From contig NC_057319.1 in assembly GCF_000687475.1 (NCBI RefSeq), positions 4,702,001 to 4,766,000 of the forward strand: a stretch of 64,000 nt of DNA. The letters run 5' to 3'. Within the stretch, counting starts at the first letter, position 1, and each line of letters opens with the position of its first letter. This document shows positions 60,924 through 64,000 of the stretch, in pieces. The position numbers were made by a program, and so were the translations under genes. The notes beneath the pieces are model-generated. The model did no database searches. It was not told the origin of the DNA and worked only from the letters and a program-made list of their open reading frames with translations. The stretch comes from Ustilaginoidea virens (lineage: Eukaryota > Ascomycota > Sordariomycetes > Hypocreales > Clavicipitaceae).

Positions 60924-61948
60924 GGCTCAGGACGCACCAACTCCAACGCACGGTTAGCCGCAGTCATTGAAGCAGACAAGTTTCCAGACGACCAGCGCAA
61001 ACGGGATGGCAAACGACGAAATGTGGAGAGGCTTATGGAGTAATTGCACCTTGCCATCAGTTATTTCGTGACCAACCCAACCATGTTTGTGGGTTCGGGT
61101 AACCTGCAGGCTGCCAACCAGTAGGAGGGAGGTACCTAGATCAACAGGTATCTGTAAACATGACGCCACGGACCTCACAAATTGACCCCGCGACTCCGTA
61201 CTCTGTACCGAGCTTCACCTGCCATCGCCCACATCCAGCACCACCACCTACCTAGCTAATACAGCCATTCGGTGCGCCGTGAGAAATGTAGCAGCACAAG
61301 GATGCGAGACAAGAAGATAATACTGACGTAGGTACCTATCGGCAAGCTACCTGCTAGAAGTGGGGAGACATATCGCGTCCGTGCCGATATGTGAGGCGTC
61401 TCCAACAAAGCATCATCAAAACAGAGCCTTGAAAACGTAACCAACAGACCACACAATACCAACCACTTGCCGACAAAAATGTTCGTCTTCCACGTCTTCC
61501 ACGTCCTCCACGTCCTCCAGCCGTCTGCAACATGCTCCCGGTTCGAATTAACCCATTCGATTTAATAGGTACGGTTACATTCAACACTGCACCACATAAC
61601 ACGTCTTCACTGGAATACGCAAGTTGCATACAAGACCAGTCCCGATTCCCTTTTGACTGTTTCGATTCGACCCTCCATCCACCCCCCTCTTGCTGTCAAC
61701 CTCTTCTGCCCCCTCGATTCTGTCCATTAGTGTAAGGTGTTCCAGCCCAGCAGACGCAAGGAGAAAGCCGCGATAGTAGTAGTGACAACAGTAGGGAAAA
61801 GAAAAAAAAAAGAAAAAAAAACCACCAAGCGAGGCGGCATCATTTGGTCCATTCATTCCGATAGCCATGGGTATAGTATCCTGTTTCCCTTTTGTTTTTC
61901 TTCCTCCTCAAGGTTCTTCATCAACAAAATAGACTCGTCGGCACATCC
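60924..61948. other. Intergenic, no gene seen
   Basis: 5' region of the PXB gene and 3' region of the HAM1-like gene. Contains TACCTAGCTA/GGTACCT-type short motifs near 61,130, 61,250 and 61,335, four TCCACGTC(C/T)TCCA-like copies near 61,487-61,520, and an A-rich run near 61,800. Confidence 0.55.
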
Positions 61949-64000
61949 CTAGCGACCTCCGATGGGCTGGCTGATGTTGGGACCGTTCACCTCCAACGGA
62001 ACGGTCAAAGGATACCCCGGCGTGTTCTTGCCGTTGACCACGACGCCGCGTCCGTTGAGCGCGCCGCCGCCGTTGCTGCGGCCGTTCGTGCCGTATCCGT
62101 TGGTGTGACCGCTAGCGAGGCCCGCCGTGTTGGCAGCGTTGTTCTGTGCGCTGCCCGTCACCTGGTGCGGCTTCTCCTCAATCTTGGGCGCTGAAGGTAT
62201 GTCGGTGCTCTTTTTGGCGCTGCCGATGGAGAAGACGGGACTCTCCCACTTGTCTCCCTTGCGCGAAAGCTCCTTGTACTCGGTGGCCTTGGAGCTGATC
62301 CCGCCTGGCAGCTTGATGTCCGGGAAGATGCTGTCTTCGGCCGTCATGGCAATGTTGACCTTCTTGTCCGTCACCACCTCCTTGGTCTTCTCCTTGCCTT
62401 CCAAGTAGCGTTTCTGGGCAGCATCGTAGTAGCGCTTGAAGAAGTTGGCCTTGTCCTCAACGTCGCCGGCGTTGGCGGCATCGGCCTCCTTCTTAATCTG
62501 CCAGAGCAGGGCGTCCAACTTGTTGCACTCGTCCTTGATGGCCTTCTCAACCGCTTTCTGAATAGGAGAACGGAGAAGGGTCAAGGCAAGTGGCTTGACC
62601 AAGGCGAACAACAGCTTGTGACTCGATTGCTTGATCTTGATCTTCAGTCCCTTAAAGTCAACGTCAACCTTGTCAACTTTGAAAATGTTCTGACGGTCCG
62701 ACTTTTCCGCAGTCGCAACCTTCATCCGGAAGGACAAGCCGTTGCCGGGCAGGATGATGTCGGCCACGCCCTTGTCCGTCAGCGAGGGGAATCCGCTCTT
62801 GCGATTGACGTAGAAGCTGACGTCGCGGAGGTCCATCTGGATGCCGGCAACCTTGACGTCAATCACGTTGTGTCTCTTGCTGGCAATCTTCTTCCGCCCC
62901 CACCTAAAGTAGTGCTCGCTCGCCACCTCGGCCACGTTGGGCATGAAGTTGTCGCTCTCCAGGACCAGGTTTTCGATAATGGCGTCGACTTGCGGGTCCG
63001 AATACTCAATACGCGGGATAGGAATATAGTTCATGTTCACCAGGGCGGCGGGGATGATGATCTCGGTCAAGTCTTTGACGAGGTGAGGCTTGAAAGCAGA
63101 CTTGCCCCTGGCGTCGTTACCCAAGTGCGTCAGGAGACGCTGCACGGCCTCGCCAAACGCCTTGTTCTGGGGATCCTTGTCGAACTGGTCGGCTATGAAC
63201 TTGGCCTCGTCCATCACACGGTCGGTGTGGGTGCGGTACTTGTCGCGGAGCAGGAACCTGCCCTTCTCGTAGATTCGGTCCCATTCCCTGTTGGAGCTTT
63301 CGTCCAGAATGTAGCCTTGTTCGAGGAGACAGCGTCGCACAAAAGTATCCATCTGCTTAAACCAATCCTTGAGCTCGGGGTCTCTGTCTGCATCCTTGTA
63401 AATCTGGCCGATGGATTCCCAAAGAGCCGAGGTGGATGTGCCGTTGGCGAAGCGTTCGATCAATGTCCGAAGGTCCGCCTCGGCAGCTGCGAATCCCGAG
63501 CGCGCTTGCTGAGCAGTACCTTGAGAGTCTTTTCCAAGGCTGCGCCCGTGAGCCCCATAAGTCTCGGCAAGGCGGAGGAGGGTTTGGATAGCCCTCGAGT
63601 AATCGGGGTGCTGCTGGCATTCCAGAACCATCTTCTTGAGGCGGAATATAATCTGATCCTTGCGTTCTTCGGGCATCTTCTTGCTGAAATACTCCTTGGT
63701 TTTGCGGCGATACTCTTCGTTGCGCTTCTTGATCTTGTTCTTTGTCTCTTGGTCCAGGTTTTGATCAATCTTCTGCTGCGCGTTCGTTTTCAGGGCATCT
63801 CGACCAGCAGTGTGGTCGACTCCCCGGGAGTCAGCTCCTCTGGGCAGGGCTGCGTCAGCTGTCGTGTTGGCAATGTCTCGGGCGTCCTTCTTAACGTCGC
63901 CCCCGTATAGTTCCTTGGCCTGGCTTTTCAGCTTATCCTTGGAGAAGTCGGGCTTTTCGTGCCAGGTGTTGTCCTCTGCAGGGCGGTCGATCTGCGAGAG
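61949..64000 (-). CDS. HAM1-like protein (hyphal anastomosis), C-terminal part, cut by the window edge
   Basis: The minus-strand frame is open from base 64,000 to the stop at 61,949 (683 residues shown); the N-terminal part lies outside. Content: charged helical region (KNKIKKRNEEYRRKTKEYF, KKMPEERKDQIIFRLKKMV), WESIGQIYKDADRDPELKDW, then YIPIPRIEYSDPQVDAIIEN and NVIDVKVAGIQMDLRDVSFY, the latter typical of the HAM1 C-terminal (DUF4449) domain, which is thought to have a lipid-binding TULIP/BPI-like fold. The tail is Gly/Asn-rich and disordered. Neurospora ham genes act in hyphal fusion; that role here is by homology only. No intron in the visible part. Confidence 0.8.
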   Translation of the reverse strand, partial: LSQIDRPAEDNTWHEKPDFSKDKLKSQAKELYGGDVKKDARDIANTTADAALPRGADSRGVDHTAGRDALKTNAQQKIDQNLDQETKNKIKKRNEEYRRKTKEYFSKKMPEERKDQIIFRLKKMVLECQQHPDYSRAIQTLLRLAETYGAHGRSLGKDSQGTAQQARSGFAAAEADLRTLIERFANGTSTSALWESIGQIYKDADRDPELKDWFKQMDTFVRRCLLEQGYILDESSNREWDRIYEKGRFLLRDKYRTHTDRVMDEAKFIADQFDKDPQNKAFGEAVQRLLTHLGNDARGKSAFKPHLVKDLTEIIIPAALVNMNYIPIPRIEYSDPQVDAIIENLVLESDNFMPNVAEVASEHYFRWGRKKIASKRHNVIDVKVAGIQMDLRDVSFYVNRKSGFPSLTDKGVADIILPGNGLSFRMKVATAEKSDRQNIFKVDKVDVDFKGLKIKIKQSSHKLLFALVKPLALTLLRSPIQKAVEKAIKDECNKLDALLWQIKKEADAANAGDVEDKANFFKRYYDAAQKRYLEGKEKTKEVVTDKKVNIAMTAEDSIFPDIKLPGGISSKATEYKELSRKGDKWESPVFSIGSAKKSTDIPSAPKIEEKPHQVTGSAQNNAANTAGLASGHTNGYGTNGRSNGGGALNGRGVVVNGKNTPGYPLTVPLEVNGPNISQPIGGR

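Overview
The window is nuclear DNA of a filamentous ascomycete, probably Sordariomycetes and possibly Hypocreales (inference). Support: short GT-AG introns with CTAAC-type branch points, fungus-specific genes (MDM10 of the ERMES complex, a Mug190-type SMP/C2 protein, a HAM1-like protein, a PXB/DUF3818 protein), and a relic retroelement with the C-to-T / G-to-A decay expected of repeat-induced point mutation (RIP). The gene-rich right part and the repeat-rich left part differ sharply in character.

Left part, about 1-28,000: an accessory, repeat-rich compartment. It holds four orphan protein genes I cannot assign to any family: an RGG-repeat protein (361-1536), a 606-residue protein (15245-17065, minus), a 390-residue protein (17703-18875) and a 561-residue protein built from two ORFs joined by a 50-nt intron (19568-21303). 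Between the first and second lies a roughly 13.1-kb structure (2126-15229). Its ends are about 340-bp inverted repeats. Inside them are four blocks of a 47-bp tandem repeat, most units of which can fold into a 10-bp-stem hairpin, arranged as two head-to-head pairs. The centre is an AT-rich nest of decayed LTR retrotransposon in which a Ty3/gypsy integrase and a chromodomain can still be read on the minus strand. From 22,500 to 27,100 there are broken, rearranged second copies of three of the four orphan genes, a possible LINE reverse-transcriptase relic, a three-copy dispersed repeat and several tandem duplications.

Right part, about 28,300-64,000: conventional core genome. Minus strand: a mercuric-reductase-like flavoprotein disulfide reductase, the RNA cytidine acetyltransferase Kre33/NAT10 (4 exons), mitoribosomal protein mS38/Cox24, an Mpv17/Sym1 protein (3 exons), a Mug190-like SMP-C2 protein with an apparent one-base frameshift, tRNA-Ser(AGA) and a cytochrome P450. 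Plus strand: a decayed YtcJ-type amidohydrolase, Sm protein E (5 exons), MDM10, a ZIP zinc transporter, ribosomal protein eS19 (3 exons) and a deaminase-fold (OTT_1508-like) protein with acidic repeats. Minus strand again: a PXB/DUF3818 protein and a HAM1-like protein that runs off the right edge.

The core genes are housekeeping (translation, rRNA/tRNA acetylation, splicing, mitochondrial morphology, zinc uptake) and form no evident pathway. The most unusual material is the hairpin-satellite element together with the orphan gene set and its scrambled copy. Exon structures were derived by hand from splice signals and family alignment from memory; no database search was run.
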